From Pseudomonas corrugata (lineage in GTDB: Bacteria; Pseudomonadota; Gammaproteobacteria; Pseudomonadales; Pseudomonadaceae), in NCBI RefSeq assembly GCF_001269905.1, contig NZ_LHVK01000008.1, forward strand, positions 454,526 through 518,525: a stretch of DNA of 64,000 nt, in the 5' to 3' direction. Under the pieces are notes generated by a model. The model was given only the letters and a program-made list of their open reading frames with translations, ran no database searches and was not told the origin of the DNA. Shown here piece by piece: positions 39,734 through 49,043 of this stretch (positions are counted from its first letter, which is position 1; each line of letters starts with the position of its first letter). The position numbers were made by a program, and so were the translations under genes.

Positions 39734-40660
39734 ATGGTCGCCAGAATTCCTTCTCTCAATGGATTGAAAGCGTTTGAATCTGCTGCCCGCCATATGAGTT
39801 TTACCAAGGCCGCCGAAGAGCTCAATGTCACGCAGACGGCCATCAGTCATCAGATCCGCCGACTTGAAGATGAGCTCGGCGTTCGCCTGTTTCTGCGGCT
39901 CAAGGATGGTCTGGCGCTGACCACCGAAGGCCATGCCTATCTGCCGGGCATTCGCTCGGCATTTCATGAGCTGCGCTATTCCACCGAAATGTTGCTCGAG
40001 TCCACCAACAACAGCGTATTGACCATCAGCACGCTGGTTTCCCTGGCGTCCAAATGGCTGCTGCCGCGGCTGGCATCCTTCCAGGAAGCATTTCCCGATA
40101 TTGACGTGCGGGTCACCGCGTCAACCGAATTGGTCGACTTCCGCAAGGGCGGCATCGACGCCGCGATCCGCTACGGTTTCGGCGACTGGAAAGGCTTGCG
40201 GGCAGACTGGCTCATGTCCGACGAGATCTTTCCTGTGTGCAGCCCCAAGCTGCTGACGGGGCCCAAGGCCTTGAAAAGCCCGGTCGATCTGGTCAATCAC
40301 ACGCTGCTGCAGGTCAGTGGCATGACCCGTAACGACTGGAACATGTGGTTAAGCGCGGCAGGGCAACCGAAGGAGCTTGCCGAAGGCGCACGGTTGACGT
40401 TCGATCTGGCGATGATGGCGGTGCAGGCTGCCATCGACGGATTGGGGGTGTGCATCGGTCGTTCTACCTACGTCGATGACGATCTGAAAGCCGCAAGGCT
40501 GGTGGCGCCGTTCAACCTCAAGTTGAAGTCCGATCTGGGCTTTTATCTGGTGACGCCGCTGGAAACAGCCAACTCGAAAAAAGTCGTGGCATTGCGAACC
40601 TGGTTGATCGATCTGGTGCGGAGCGCTGGGTCGACCTCGGCTTCCGACATATTCAAATGA
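39734..40660 (+). CDS. LysR-family regulator, GcvA-like
   Basis: 308 residues. It begins RIPSLNGLKAFESAARHMSFTKAAEELNVTQTAISHQIRRLEDELGVRLFLR, the GcvA/TrpI/AmpR branch of LysR proteins, followed by the effector domain (LLPRLASFQEAFPDIDVRVTAS). The target is probably the divergent glutathione S-transferase, but the effector is unknown. I do not assign it to gcvA, which regulates glycine cleavage, because no gcv genes are nearby. Confidence 0.9.
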   Translation: MVARIPSLNGLKAFESAARHMSFTKAAEELNVTQTAISHQIRRLEDELGVRLFLRLKDGLALTTEGHAYLPGIRSAFHELRYSTEMLLESTNNSVLTISTLVSLASKWLLPRLASFQEAFPDIDVRVTASTELVDFRKGGIDAAIRYGFGDWKGLRADWLMSDEIFPVCSPKLLTGPKALKSPVDLVNHTLLQVSGMTRNDWNMWLSAAGQPKELAEGARLTFDLAMMAVQAAIDGLGVCIGRSTYVDDDLKAARLVAPFNLKLKSDLGFYLVTPLETANSKKVVALRTWLIDLVRSAGSTSASDIFK

Positions 40661-40950
40661 GTTTCCTGTCCAGGACACTTGCCTCTGGGCAACAACTTTC
40701 CTATCTCTTCCCTACGATCCGCTTAACGGAAAGCCAACTTCAGCCGATAGCCTGATGAGCCCGGTTTTCTCCTGCACTTGTGTGTGCCGGAACGGTTTGC
40801 AATGTGCGTTGCGGCACAGCCAGGACAAGAGGTTCGGAAATCTCTTGCCCGTTAGTGGCTGGTGGCTATCATCTGCGCGCCCCGGGTTGCAGGACGGCAT
40901 TTTCGTTGTTTGCCATTGGGTGCACCTTTTTACTTGCCTGGACATCCTCG
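40661..40950. other. gap before the REC-TPR gene, nothing recognised
   Basis: 290 bases with no gene or repeat I can support. The start of the next gene has only a weak GGA upstream. Confidence 0.4.
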
Positions 40951-42558
40951 ATGCTGGCGTACCACCAAAAAAGTTTTCTGATCGTCGATGATTTCTCGGA
41001 TTTCCGCAGCTCGATCCGTTCCATGTTGCGTGAGCTGGGCGTCAAGGACGTGGACACCGCCGATACCGGCGAAGTGGCGCTGCGCATGTGTTCGCAGAAG
41101 CGCTATGACTTCATCCTGCAGGACTATCACCTGGGCGACGGCCGCAAGAACGGTCAGCAGGTGCTGGAAGACCTGATGATCGAGAAACTCATCAGTCATG
41201 AAAGCGTGTTTCTCATGGTGACCGCCGAGACCAGCCAGGCCATGGTGCTCAGTGCCCTGGAGCACGAGCCCGATGCGTACCTGACCAAGCCTTTCAACCG
41301 CTCCGGCCTGGCCCAGCGGTTGGAGCGGCTGGAACAGCGCAAGACTCTGCTCAAGCCGATTCTCCAGGCGCTGGATCGTGGCAAGCCGCTGGAAGTGCTC
41401 AATGCCTGCATCGCCCTGTGCAAGCAAGATCCGCGCTACGGGCCGTTGTGCCTGCGTTATCGGGCCGATGCGCTGCGGGACCTCAATCAGAACGAAGCCC
41501 TGGAGCGCCTGTACAACACCATCCTGGCCGATCGTCCATTGCCTTGGGCCTATGCGGGCCTGGGCAAATTGATGTTCAAGCGCGGTCAGGTGGCGCAGGC
41601 CAAGGCCGTTTATGAAAAGGCCCTCAAGACATTTCCGATGATGCCTGCCTTGTATGACGGCCTGGCCGATGTCCTGGTGGCCGAAGGTGACACGAAACAG
41701 GCGCAGGAGGTGCTGGAAGAAGCGGTTCGCCTGTCGCCCCTGGCGGTACGTCGACAATCGCTGCTGGGCAAGTTGGCAATGACCAACGAAGACTACGACA
41801 CTGCCTCCAGGGCCTACCGCCAGGCGGTCGGGCAGGGCGCGCAGTCGCGTTTCAAGGATCCGGAAAGCAACCTCGGCCTGGCCCATGCATTGATCAGCAA
41901 GGGCAGCGAGAAAGGCCTCGACACCCGGACCCGGCTGGAGATCAACACGACCCTCAGCGCGGTGGCGAAGGAAAATCTCAATGACCCGGGATTGCAGGTC
42001 CGGGCGCGACTGATGAAAGCCACGAGCTTGTTGCTGAACGATGCAGAAACCGCGGAAAAACTCACCGAGCAGGCTTTGCAGCGTCTCGACGGCATGGAGC
42101 AATTCATGAGCGCCGAGGCCGCGCTGTTGGTGGCCAAGCAATTGCAGATGCTCGGCCAGACCAGTGCCGGCGAGTCGATGCTCAAGAACTGCGCGGAAAT
42201 CTACGGTGATGACCCGACAGTAATGCAAGGCATTGCCAAGCTCACCGACGATCCGAACATCCTCAATCAAGGCAATGCCGCCGCCGAGCTGAACCGCGAA
42301 GGTGTGCGGGTCTACAAGACCGGCGCGTTGCCCGAGGCTCGGGAGCTGTTCCGTCGTGCGCTGAAGATGCAACCGAAGAACATCAGTATTGCCCTGAACA
42401 TGGCGCAATCCCTGCTGCATGGCACCGATACCCGGGTGGAGTCGGAGCTGCTGGAGGAGTGTCGCGCCTGCCTGAAACTGGTGGGCATGATGCCCGACAC
42501 CGATGCGCGTTTTGCGCGCTATCAAAAACTGCGAAGCAAGGCATTTGGCGATGAATGA
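40951..42558 (+). CDS. response regulator with C-terminal TPR repeats
   Basis: 535 residues. Receiver domain at about 1-130 (FLIVDDFSDFRSSIRSMLRELG, phospho-acceptor Asp in FILQDYHLGDG near residue 57, conserved Thr and Lys in VTAET and LTKPF). The remaining 400 residues are a helical TPR superhelix, e.g. WAYAGLGKLMFKRGQVAQAKAVYEKALKTFP and YKTGALPEARELFRRALKMQP. There is no DNA-binding or enzyme domain, so it acts by protein contact. Its gene overlaps a soluble histidine kinase by eight bases. I recall similar REC-TPR proteins in Pseudomonas but no defined output. Confidence 0.85.
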   Translation: MLAYHQKSFLIVDDFSDFRSSIRSMLRELGVKDVDTADTGEVALRMCSQKRYDFILQDYHLGDGRKNGQQVLEDLMIEKLISHESVFLMVTAETSQAMVLSALEHEPDAYLTKPFNRSGLAQRLERLEQRKTLLKPILQALDRGKPLEVLNACIALCKQDPRYGPLCLRYRADALRDLNQNEALERLYNTILADRPLPWAYAGLGKLMFKRGQVAQAKAVYEKALKTFPMMPALYDGLADVLVAEGDTKQAQEVLEEAVRLSPLAVRRQSLLGKLAMTNEDYDTASRAYRQAVGQGAQSRFKDPESNLGLAHALISKGSEKGLDTRTRLEINTTLSAVAKENLNDPGLQVRARLMKATSLLLNDAETAEKLTEQALQRLDGMEQFMSAEAALLVAKQLQMLGQTSAGESMLKNCAEIYGDDPTVMQGIAKLTDDPNILNQGNAAAELNREGVRVYKTGALPEARELFRRALKMQPKNISIALNMAQSLLHGTDTRVESELLEECRACLKLVGMMPDTDARFARYQKLRSKAFGDE

Positions 42559-43243
42559 CAGCGAACAGGCACTCGATTTTTCCACGGTGATCGCGTCGAC
42601 CGTGCACGACATGAAAAACTCCCTGACCTTGCTCATGCAGGCTCATGCGCAGTGGCTCGAGCGCTTGCCCGAAGCGGCGCAGCAGGCCCCCGAGCAGGGG
42701 GTGATGGAGTTTGAGTTCGCCCACCTCAATGGCTTGATGGTGCAACTGTTGGGGCTGTACAAGCTGGGGGTCAACCAGTTGCCGCTGCACCCGGCCTACC
42801 ATGAGTTGGACGATTTCATCGAGGCGCAGTTGGCCGGCCATCAGGAGGTGTTCCGCAGCCGTGGGATCATGGTCACCTATGAGGTCGACCCGTTGAGCCC
42901 CCTGGGCTTTTTCGACCGTGAGCTGATTGCTTCGGTGCTCGACAACTGCATCAACAATGCCATTCGCCACGCCCGGCAGGCGCTGTTGATCAGTGCGAGC
43001 GATGAAGCCGGGCAGTTGGTGCTCACCATCAGCGACGACGGCCCAGGCTACCCACCCGAAATGCTCGAGCGTCAGGCCGATTATGTGCAGGGCATCAACC
43101 ACAGCAGCGGCAGCACCGGGCTGGGCCTGTACTTCGCCGCGCGGATCGCCGGGCTGCACCAACGTGGCGGCGTATGCGGGCGGACCGAATTTGCCAATGG
43201 CGGTGTGCTGGGGGGAGGCGTGTTCAGGATTTATCTGCCCTGA
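42551..43243 (+). CDS. soluble sensor histidine kinase without a sensor domain
   Basis: 230 residues. An H-box is visible as TVHDMKNSLTLLMQAHAQWLERL (His about residue 18), then LDNCINNAIRHARQ (N box), SDDGPGYPPEM and GSTGLGLYFAARIAG (G boxes). No membrane segment or PAS/GAF domain precedes the H-box, so its input must come through a partner, perhaps the TPR protein with which it overlaps. The short dimerisation region is unlike a typical HisKA domain. The start ATG sits within the last codons of the upstream gene, so the two are coupled. Confidence 0.85.
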   Translation: MNDSEQALDFSTVIASTVHDMKNSLTLLMQAHAQWLERLPEAAQQAPEQGVMEFEFAHLNGLMVQLLGLYKLGVNQLPLHPAYHELDDFIEAQLAGHQEVFRSRGIMVTYEVDPLSPLGFFDRELIASVLDNCINNAIRHARQALLISASDEAGQLVLTISDDGPGYPPEMLERQADYVQGINHSSGSTGLGLYFAARIAGLHQRGGVCGRTEFANGGVLGGGVFRIYLP

Positions 43244-43281
43244 GCCTGTCCCACGCAGGAGGCCCTGGCAGCCTGCATCCT

Positions 43282-43370
43282 TGTGGGAGCGAGCCTGCTC
43301 GCGATAGCGGTGTATCGTCAATCCGGTATGAGCTGACCCGCCGCCATCGCGAGCAGGCTCGCTCCCGCAG
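43282..43370. repeat. inverted pair of REP elements, family A
   Basis: TGTGGGAGCGAGCCTGCTCG and its inverse GCGAGCAGGCTCGCTCCCGC, about 45 bases apart. Confidence 0.85.
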
Positions 43371-43480
43371 GGGGGGCCAGGCTCGATGTTTATTCTCCCC
43401 GAGTGCTTGATATTCCGAACAGCTGAAGCCTATTTTGTACGGGTTGCCGTTCGCGGCTCGCACATAACAAGGAATGCGTC

Positions 43481-44824
43481 ATGACGACCGATGGCCTGGC
43501 CTCACTCGCGCAGCGACTGACGGGCATTGATGAGATTGAGTGTGTCACGCCGGACCTCAATGGCGTACCGCGGGGCAAGGTGATGACCGCTGCGGGTTTC
43601 CTGGAGGGACGGCGATTGCAGATGGCCCGGGGGGTGCTGCTGCAATGCATCATGGGCGGTTATCCGCCATCGCGTTTCTATGGCAGTGACGACGGCGACC
43701 TGGCATTGGTGGCCGACCCGAAGCAGATCCACCGCCTGCCCTGGTGCTCGCCCCCCCGCGCACTGGCAATCTGCGATGCCGATGAACTGACCGGTGAAAG
43801 CTCACGGCTCTCGACGCGTGGCCAGCTCAAGACGGTGATCGCCCGGTACGCTGCCCGGGGCCTGGCGCCGGTGGTTGCAACCGAGCTGGAGTTCTTCGTT
43901 TTTGCACCCAACCCGGATCCGACCCAGCCATTTCAGCCGCCGATGGGGCTGGATGGACGTCGTGAGGACGGTCACTCGGCGTTCAGTGTCAGCTCCAACA
44001 ACGGCCTGCGCCCGTTCTTCAACGAGGTCTATGAATGCATGGCGGCCCTGGGGTTGCCGCGCGATACCTTTATGCATGAAATGGGCGTGAGCCAGTTCGA
44101 GATCAATCTGCTGCATGGCGATCCTTTGTTGCTGGCCGACCAGACTTTCCTGTTCAAGCACCTGCTCAAAGAAGTCGCTCTCAAGCACGGCCTGACCGTG
44201 GTATGCATGGCCAAGCCGCTGGCCCACACGCCGGGCAGTTCGATGCACATTCACCAGAGTATCGTCGAGCTGGACAGCGGTCGTAATGTGTTCAGCGACG
44301 AGGCCGGCGAGCCGACGGCAGCGTTCAGGCATTTCATCGGCGGGCAACAGGCCGGAATGGCTGATTTCACGGCGCTGTTCGCGCCGAACGTCAACTCCTA
44401 CCAGCGCCTGTGTCATCCGTTCGCGTCGCCGAACAATGCCTGTTGGTCCCACGACAATCGCTCGGCAGGCTTACGTATTCCTGCCAGTTCGCCAGTGGCC
44501 CGACGGGTCGAGAATCGCTTGCCGGGGGCCGATGCCAACCCCTATCTGGCGATTGCTGCCAGCCTGGCGGCCGGTCTTCATGGGATTGAAAATCGTCTGG
44601 AACCGAGCGCTGCAATACAGGGTGAGTTCCAGGTGCCGGATAATCTGTCTTTGCCATGTACCTTGCACGCTGCTCTGGAGCGTCTGAAGCGTAGTCTTCT
44701 GGCGAAGGAACTGTTCGGTACGGAGTTCATCGAAGGCTACATCGCGTCGAAAACCCTGGAACTGACCAGCTACTTTGATGAAATCACGCCTTGGGAACGG
44801 CGAGTGCTGGCAGCCCAGGCATAA
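43481..44824 (+). CDS. glutamine synthetase family protein, likely gamma-glutamylpolyamine synthetase-like
   Basis: 447 residues. Beta-grasp N-terminus (IECVTPDLNGVPRGK), then catalytic core with ELEFFVFAPNPD, HEMGVSQFEINLL, SSMHIHQS and NSYQRL...PNNACWSHDNRSAGLRIP, the metal and ATP sites of GS-fold ligases. Absence of the adenylylation-loop Tyr arrangement of GlnA and the ending GTEFIEGYIASKTLELTSYFDEITPWE place it with PuuA/SpuI-type gamma-glutamyl ligases. The true amine substrate cannot be told. An MFS gene follows after about 70 bases, possibly in one operon. Confidence 0.88.
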   Translation: MTTDGLASLAQRLTGIDEIECVTPDLNGVPRGKVMTAAGFLEGRRLQMARGVLLQCIMGGYPPSRFYGSDDGDLALVADPKQIHRLPWCSPPRALAICDADELTGESSRLSTRGQLKTVIARYAARGLAPVVATELEFFVFAPNPDPTQPFQPPMGLDGRREDGHSAFSVSSNNGLRPFFNEVYECMAALGLPRDTFMHEMGVSQFEINLLHGDPLLLADQTFLFKHLLKEVALKHGLTVVCMAKPLAHTPGSSMHIHQSIVELDSGRNVFSDEAGEPTAAFRHFIGGQQAGMADFTALFAPNVNSYQRLCHPFASPNNACWSHDNRSAGLRIPASSPVARRVENRLPGADANPYLAIAASLAAGLHGIENRLEPSAAIQGEFQVPDNLSLPCTLHAALERLKRSLLAKELFGTEFIEGYIASKTLELTSYFDEITPWERRVLAAQA

Positions 44825-44893
44825 TGAAACGTCGCATTCGGGCTGCCTTCACAGGCAGTCCCTACTTATCTCAAGGAGCCGCTCGGAACGCCG

Positions 44894-46231
44894 ATGCGCC
44901 AAGTCTGGAAACCTTTTCGAGCGCTTTATTTCGCTTCGCTGATGATGCTCATCGGCTCGGGGCTTTTGAGTACCTACCTGGCCCTGCGCCTGGCGGCCGA
45001 GCATGTGGACAGCCTGTGGGTTGGTGCGCTGATGGCCGCCAACTATTTCGGCCTGGTGCTGGGCGGCAAGATCGGCCATCGGCTGATTGCCCGAGTAGGG
45101 CATATTCGCGCCTATTCGGCCTGTGCCGGGATCGTCGGAGCGGCGGTGCTGGGCCACGGCCTGGTGAGCTGGCTGCCGGCCTGGGTGGTGCTGCGGGTTA
45201 TCGTCGGTCTCGGCATGATGTGTCAGTACATGGTCATCGAGAGCTGGCTCAATGAGCAGGCCGATGCCAAGCAACGCGGGGTGGTGTTCAGCGGCTACAT
45301 GATCGCCTCTTACCTGGGGATGGTGCTGGGTCAACTGATCCTGGTGATCCACCCGGCCCTGGGGCTGGAATTGCTGATGCTGGTGGCGCTGTGTTTTGCC
45401 CTGTGTCTGGTGCCGGTGGCATTGACCCGCCGGATCCACCCGGCGCCGTTACGTCCGGCACCGATGGAGCCGCGGTTCTTCATCAAGCGCGTACCTCAGT
45501 CGTTGAGCACGGTACTGGGCTCCGGCCTGATCGTTGGCTCGTTCTATGGCCTGGCGCCGCTGTATGCCTCTCAGCAAGGGCTGTCGACCGAACAGGTCGG
45601 CCTGTTCATGGGTAGCTGCATCTTTGCCGGCCTGCTGGTGCAGTGGCCGCTGGGCTGGCTGTCCGACCGCTACGACCGGGCACTGCTGATCCGTTGCTTT
45701 GCGCTGTGCCTGGCGGTCTTCGCGGCGCCCTTGGCGATCTTGTCGACGGTGCCTCTGGAGGTGCTGTTCGTCGCGGGGTTCTTCTGTTCGCTGATGCAAT
45801 TCTGCTTGTATCCGCTGGCGGTGGCGTTTTCCAACGACCACGTCGAAGCCGACCGCCGGGTGTCGCTGACGGCCATGCTGCTGGTGACCTACGGTGTGGG
45901 GGCGAGTATTGGCCCGTTGGTGGCCGGGGTGCTGATGAAGTCGTTCGGCAGCCATATGCTGTATGCCTTCTTCACCTTCTTTGCATTGGTACTGGTGTGG
46001 CGCATACGGCCGAAAGCGGTGACCAATCTGCATCAGGTCGATGACGCACCGCTGCATCACGTGGCGATGCCCGACAGCATGTCCAGTTCGCCGTTGGTGG
46101 CGTGCCTCGACCCGAGGGTCGATGAGCAGGTGGTGCAGGAGCAGATGCAGGTGACGCCGAATCCGGAGGTTGAGCCGGCGGCGGAGCCGGTCACCGAGGC
46201 GGCTGAGGCTGAGGAGCCTCAAGCCAGGTAA
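44894..46231 (+). CDS. MFS transporter
   Basis: 445 residues with twelve predicted membrane helices (to about residue 385) and the MFS loop GGKIGHRLIARVGHIRAY between helices 2 and 3. It resembles YcaD-type transporters (MQFCLYPLAVAFSNDHVEADRRVSLTAMLLVTYGVGASIGP). The C-terminal 50 residues are cytoplasmic and strongly acidic and Pro/Glu-rich (VEPAAEPVTEAAEAEEPQ). Substrate unknown; closeness to the ligase gene suggests an amine or amino acid. Confidence 0.88.
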   Translation: MRQVWKPFRALYFASLMMLIGSGLLSTYLALRLAAEHVDSLWVGALMAANYFGLVLGGKIGHRLIARVGHIRAYSACAGIVGAAVLGHGLVSWLPAWVVLRVIVGLGMMCQYMVIESWLNEQADAKQRGVVFSGYMIASYLGMVLGQLILVIHPALGLELLMLVALCFALCLVPVALTRRIHPAPLRPAPMEPRFFIKRVPQSLSTVLGSGLIVGSFYGLAPLYASQQGLSTEQVGLFMGSCIFAGLLVQWPLGWLSDRYDRALLIRCFALCLAVFAAPLAILSTVPLEVLFVAGFFCSLMQFCLYPLAVAFSNDHVEADRRVSLTAMLLVTYGVGASIGPLVAGVLMKSFGSHMLYAFFTFFALVLVWRIRPKAVTNLHQVDDAPLHHVAMPDSMSSSPLVACLDPRVDEQVVQEQMQVTPNPEVEPAAEPVTEAAEAEEPQAR

Positions 46232-46247
46232 GTGAAGTGCGGCGCGC

Positions 46248-46331
46248 CCATCGCGAGCAGGCTCGCTCCCACAGGGGCTTGCGGTGTGCAAGCACCGGGT
46301 AACCTATGTGGGAGCGAGCCTGCTCGCGATG
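46248..46331. repeat. inverted pair of REP elements, family A (opposite orientation to most)
   Basis: CCATCGCGAGCAGGCTCGCT...and TGTGGGAGCGAGCCTGCTCG; here the CCCAC ends point inward, whereas in most pairs they point outward. Confidence 0.85.
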
Positions 46332-46369
46332 AGGTCAATCCAGAAGCAGCGATACTGTAGGGCTGAAGA

Positions 46370-47116
46370 TCAGAGATCGTCTTTATCGAAGCGGCGTGCT
46401 TCGCGCTGCAACTGATAAACGAAACGCTCGACCTGCCGTTGCACCAGGCCACTGATATTGTGGAAGCGCACGCCGGCGAAGGTGGTGTTGATACGTTCTT
46501 CGAAATGCAGGTAGCGCAGTTCGACCGGCGCTGTCATGTTGCCAAAGGGCAGGGCAGCGATGAAACGCTCATAGACCTGGCCCAGTTGCAGGCGCTCGGT
46601 GATGTCGCCATCGAAACGCAGCTTGCAGCCGGTAGCGGAGATATCAAGCAGTTTGCCGTTTACCGGTGACTTGAGCTTGTCGCCGCCCAGTTCGATGTTC
46701 ACCAGTTGCGCCAGTTTCAGGGCGGCGCGGAAGGCATTGCGACGTTGGTGGTAAACCACTTCTTCGGGCAAGGCACCGCGGTAGCAGCGACCATCGTGGG
46801 ACTCATTGATTGTCAGCGGACCATTGCCTTCCCATGCGATGCGGACGCCATCATGGAAACCCTCGACTCGAAACGGCTCGCCAGCGAGCAGGAAGCGTTC
46901 CCCGTCGCGAGGGATCATTTCATCCAGGGCGATGGTGTTCTTTTCACGATCGACTTCGACCAGGTAGCTCTGGAACCGCTGGGTACGTTCGTGGAAGGTA
47001 ATGATCAGTGGATCGTGGCTGTCTTGCAGCATCCGCAAGTTGCCGGAGATTTCCAGGGGCGTGGTAAGGACCTTGGGAGGTTGCGGAGCATCATCCGCGT
47101 TTGAGGCATTGAACAC
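46370..47116 (-). CDS. ycgR: flagellar brake protein YcgR (PilZ domain)
   Basis: 248 residues. The N-terminal YcgR domain (about 25-125) precedes a PilZ domain carrying the cyclic-di-GMP motifs RNAFR (RxxxR, near residue 127) and DISATG (DxSxxG). When bound to cyclic-di-GMP it slows or brakes the flagellar motor. The start is GTG at 47116 with GGAG about 11 bases upstream; there is no earlier ATG, and later ones would remove conserved sequence. It ends the flgM-flgN-ycgR transcription unit. Confidence 0.92.
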   Translation of the reverse strand: MFNASNADDAPQPPKVLTTPLEISGNLRMLQDSHDPLIITFHERTQRFQSYLVEVDREKNTIALDEMIPRDGERFLLAGEPFRVEGFHDGVRIAWEGNGPLTINESHDGRCYRGALPEEVVYHQRRNAFRAALKLAQLVNIELGGDKLKSPVNGKLLDISATGCKLRFDGDITERLQLGQVYERFIAALPFGNMTAPVELRYLHFEERINTTFAGVRFHNISGLVQRQVERFVYQLQREARRFDKDDL

Positions 47117-47208
47117 GGTGGGTCAATCTCCAAGCAAAATACGACTACGAATAGCCAGCATTTTGCCAGCATCTATCGCGGGTTGATAGAGCGCAGGCAT
47201 CGTTCGTT

Positions 47209-47676
47209 TCATGCCTGGCTGAGCGGGCGGTGCTTGACCATCTTGGCGGTCGAACCGCGAGCATCGTAAAGCGTCGGAATTTCACCGCCATTGAGGATGC
47301 GCAACTGGTTGGCGGTAGCGGCCTGCTGGATTTGGATCGACTGGCCGTTACGGGCGTTGGCCGCCTGACACTGGGCGAGCAGGTCATTGAGCACTGCGCT
47401 TTGGGACAACAACTGATCGCCGATCGTCGACTGGCTCGCCAGTTGCTCGAGGCCATCGTTGCTGGCGGGCAGGTTGAGGCTGGCGAGAATCTCGCTGCGT
47501 TTGCGGCCATGCTGATCGAGCAAAATGATCAATGCCTGTTTCTGTGCCAGGATATTTTCCAGCAAGGGCATGTCGCGACCGTGCAGCGCCAGGGATTCGG
47601 TCTGCAGCAGTTCCAGCAGTTGTTGCGCTGGAACAAAGTCGTCGATGATCAGTTGCAATAAGTTAGTGTCGTGCAT
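47209..47676 (-). CDS. flgN: flagellar export chaperone FlgN
   Basis: 155 residues, all helical: LLQLIIDDFVPAQQLLELLQTESLALHGRDMPLLENILAQKQALIILLDQHGRKR, as in FlgN. It escorts the hook-filament junction proteins FlgK and FlgL to the export gate. The gene lies 46 bases after flgM and before ycgR, the usual order. Confidence 0.9.
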   Translation of the reverse strand: MHDTNLLQLIIDDFVPAQQLLELLQTESLALHGRDMPLLENILAQKQALIILLDQHGRKRSEILASLNLPASNDGLEQLASQSTIGDQLLSQSAVLNDLLAQCQAANARNGQSIQIQQAATANQLRILNGGEIPTLYDARGSTAKMVKHRPLSQA

Positions 47677-47722
47677 GGCTGGCCTTGGGTCTTAGCGTCC
47701 AAAAGCCTGCGCAGGCTGCGGC

Positions 47723-48028
47723 CTAGCGCTGGGCTTCGAAGTTGAGCAGTTTGCTGGCTACACGGTTGCTGTCGACTTTATAGCTGCCGTCGGCGATGGC
47801 TGCTTTCAACTCGGCCACGCGGGCGTTGTCGACGACAGGTTGATCGCGCAGCTTGTCAGTGACCTTCTGCAACTGCTGAGCCTCATCACTGAGGTGTACC
47901 GACTCCCCGTTCTTGACAGTAGTGGCTTGCTCGGCCGGCGAGGATTTTTCGGTTTCCTTGCTGGCGCTGGTGCGCGTAGTGCCTGTCAATGGTGAAGAGC
48001 TGTTTAAACGGTTGAAATCGATGACCAT
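47723..48028 (-). CDS. flgM: anti-sigma-28 factor FlgM
   Basis: 101 residues: [12 protein letters not shown] start, Ser/Thr-rich disordered part, then [14 protein letters not shown] and [27 protein letters not shown], the FliA-binding helices of FlgM. It holds FliA inactive until exported through the finished hook. A sigma-28 promoter lies 37 bases before its start. Confidence 0.93.
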   Translation of the reverse strand: MVIDFNRLNSSSPLTGTTRTSASKETEKSSPAEQATTVKNGESVHLSDEAQQLQKVTDKLRDQPVVDNARVAELKAAIADGSYKVDSNRVASKLLNFEAQR

Positions 48029-48064
48029 GGTAAAAAACCTCTGGGTATTTGGACGCTTGCCATG

Positions 48065-48091
48065 TTTTCGGCCATCCCCAAAAAAACTTTA
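48065..48091 (-). promoter_or_regulatory. sigma-28 (FliA) promoter of flgM-flgN-ycgR
   Basis: On the minus strand TAAAGTTT, exactly 11 bases, GCCGAAAA, one base off the TAAAGTTT-N11-GCCGATAA consensus. Confidence 0.85.
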
Positions 48092-48200
48092 GGCTCATTT
48101 ATTCAATGAGCGTGCGCACGTCTGCGCTTGCCTTGCGTAAGGCACAGTCTAGGGAACAGCGAGGTCAAGCGCCAGCTTTCTACCCATCTCTACCGGGTCG

Positions 48201-48965
48201 CTACATAGCCACTTCCACCTGGCCAGGGGCTATTACCTGCGCCTTGATGACGCGTTGGGAATTAAGGTTTTTTACCCGAATCTGTTCATGCATGCCGCCA
48301 TTTGAAAGGGCTTCGCCGGGCATCCGCACGGCCAGGGTGCCGCTACGGGCGGTGATGACCACCTGATCACCTTTGCGAACGACTTCGGCCTGTTCCAGAT
48401 GCAGGAGGGTCACGATCTGGTCGGCTACCATTGGTCGGACAAGTTTCTGTCCGATGGCCTGATCGACCGAGGTCAGGAACCCCTGGGTGACCTGGCTGAC
48501 ATCCCGCTCACGCAACGTTACGTCCTGGGGCTCGACGATTCCGGCACGTTTCAAGGGGCGGGTGGTGGTGACGATTTCGCGAAACAGGCGCACTTGGGCC
48601 GGCACAAATACCGTCCAGGGCGCGGCGCTGTCGCAACGGACCTTCACGGTGACCCGTCCCAGGGGCCTGGCAGGACTTTCCAGGGACGCAGTCAATTCCT
48701 TGTCGCACATTGGCATGCGCAGGCGCGGGTCTATCTGATTGACTTCGATTTCATAGCGACCTTCGGTTTGACTGGAGGCCAGATAGTCTTCTACGGTGAA
48801 TTCAAGAAAGCCCTGAGTGACGCCGATAAGGAGATCAGGCAAGGTAACCGGAGCATCGGCAAGGGCACGTCCCCCCGAGGCGAACAGGCAGGCAGCCAGC
48901 AGCACACCGAGCCAGAGGCGGCAATGAGTGATCAGGCGTCGAGAAAATGTCGTTTGTGCGTTCAT
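48201..48965 (-). CDS. flgA: flagellar P-ring assembly chaperone FlgA
   Basis: 254 residues. A long signal segment (about 1-36) is followed by SAF-domain sequence (VFVPAQVRLFREIVTTTRPLKRAGIVEPQDVTL) and a C-terminal part with GDQVVITARSGTLAVRMPGEALSNGGMHEQIRVKN, typical of FlgA. It acts in the periplasm on FlgI. Start: the ATG NAQTTFSRR. It lies upstream of flgM on the same strand and divergent from cheV. Confidence 0.93.
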   Translation of the reverse strand: MNAQTTFSRRLITHCRLWLGVLLAACLFASGGRALADAPVTLPDLLIGVTQGFLEFTVEDYLASSQTEGRYEIEVNQIDPRLRMPMCDKELTASLESPARPLGRVTVKVRCDSAAPWTVFVPAQVRLFREIVTTTRPLKRAGIVEPQDVTLRERDVSQVTQGFLTSVDQAIGQKLVRPMVADQIVTLLHLEQAEVVRKGDQVVITARSGTLAVRMPGEALSNGGMHEQIRVKNLNSQRVIKAQVIAPGQVEVAM

Positions 48966-49043
48966 GCCGGTTGAATAGCAAGCCCCGTGCCGTTTAGTGA
49001 TGAATGCGCGTCGGACACATTAGCGTTAGGTAGGAGTCAGGGC

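Noticed and set aside
40930..42636. 568-codon frame opposite the REC-TPR gene
   Set aside because: Shadow; the plus-strand protein has clear receiver and TPR domains.
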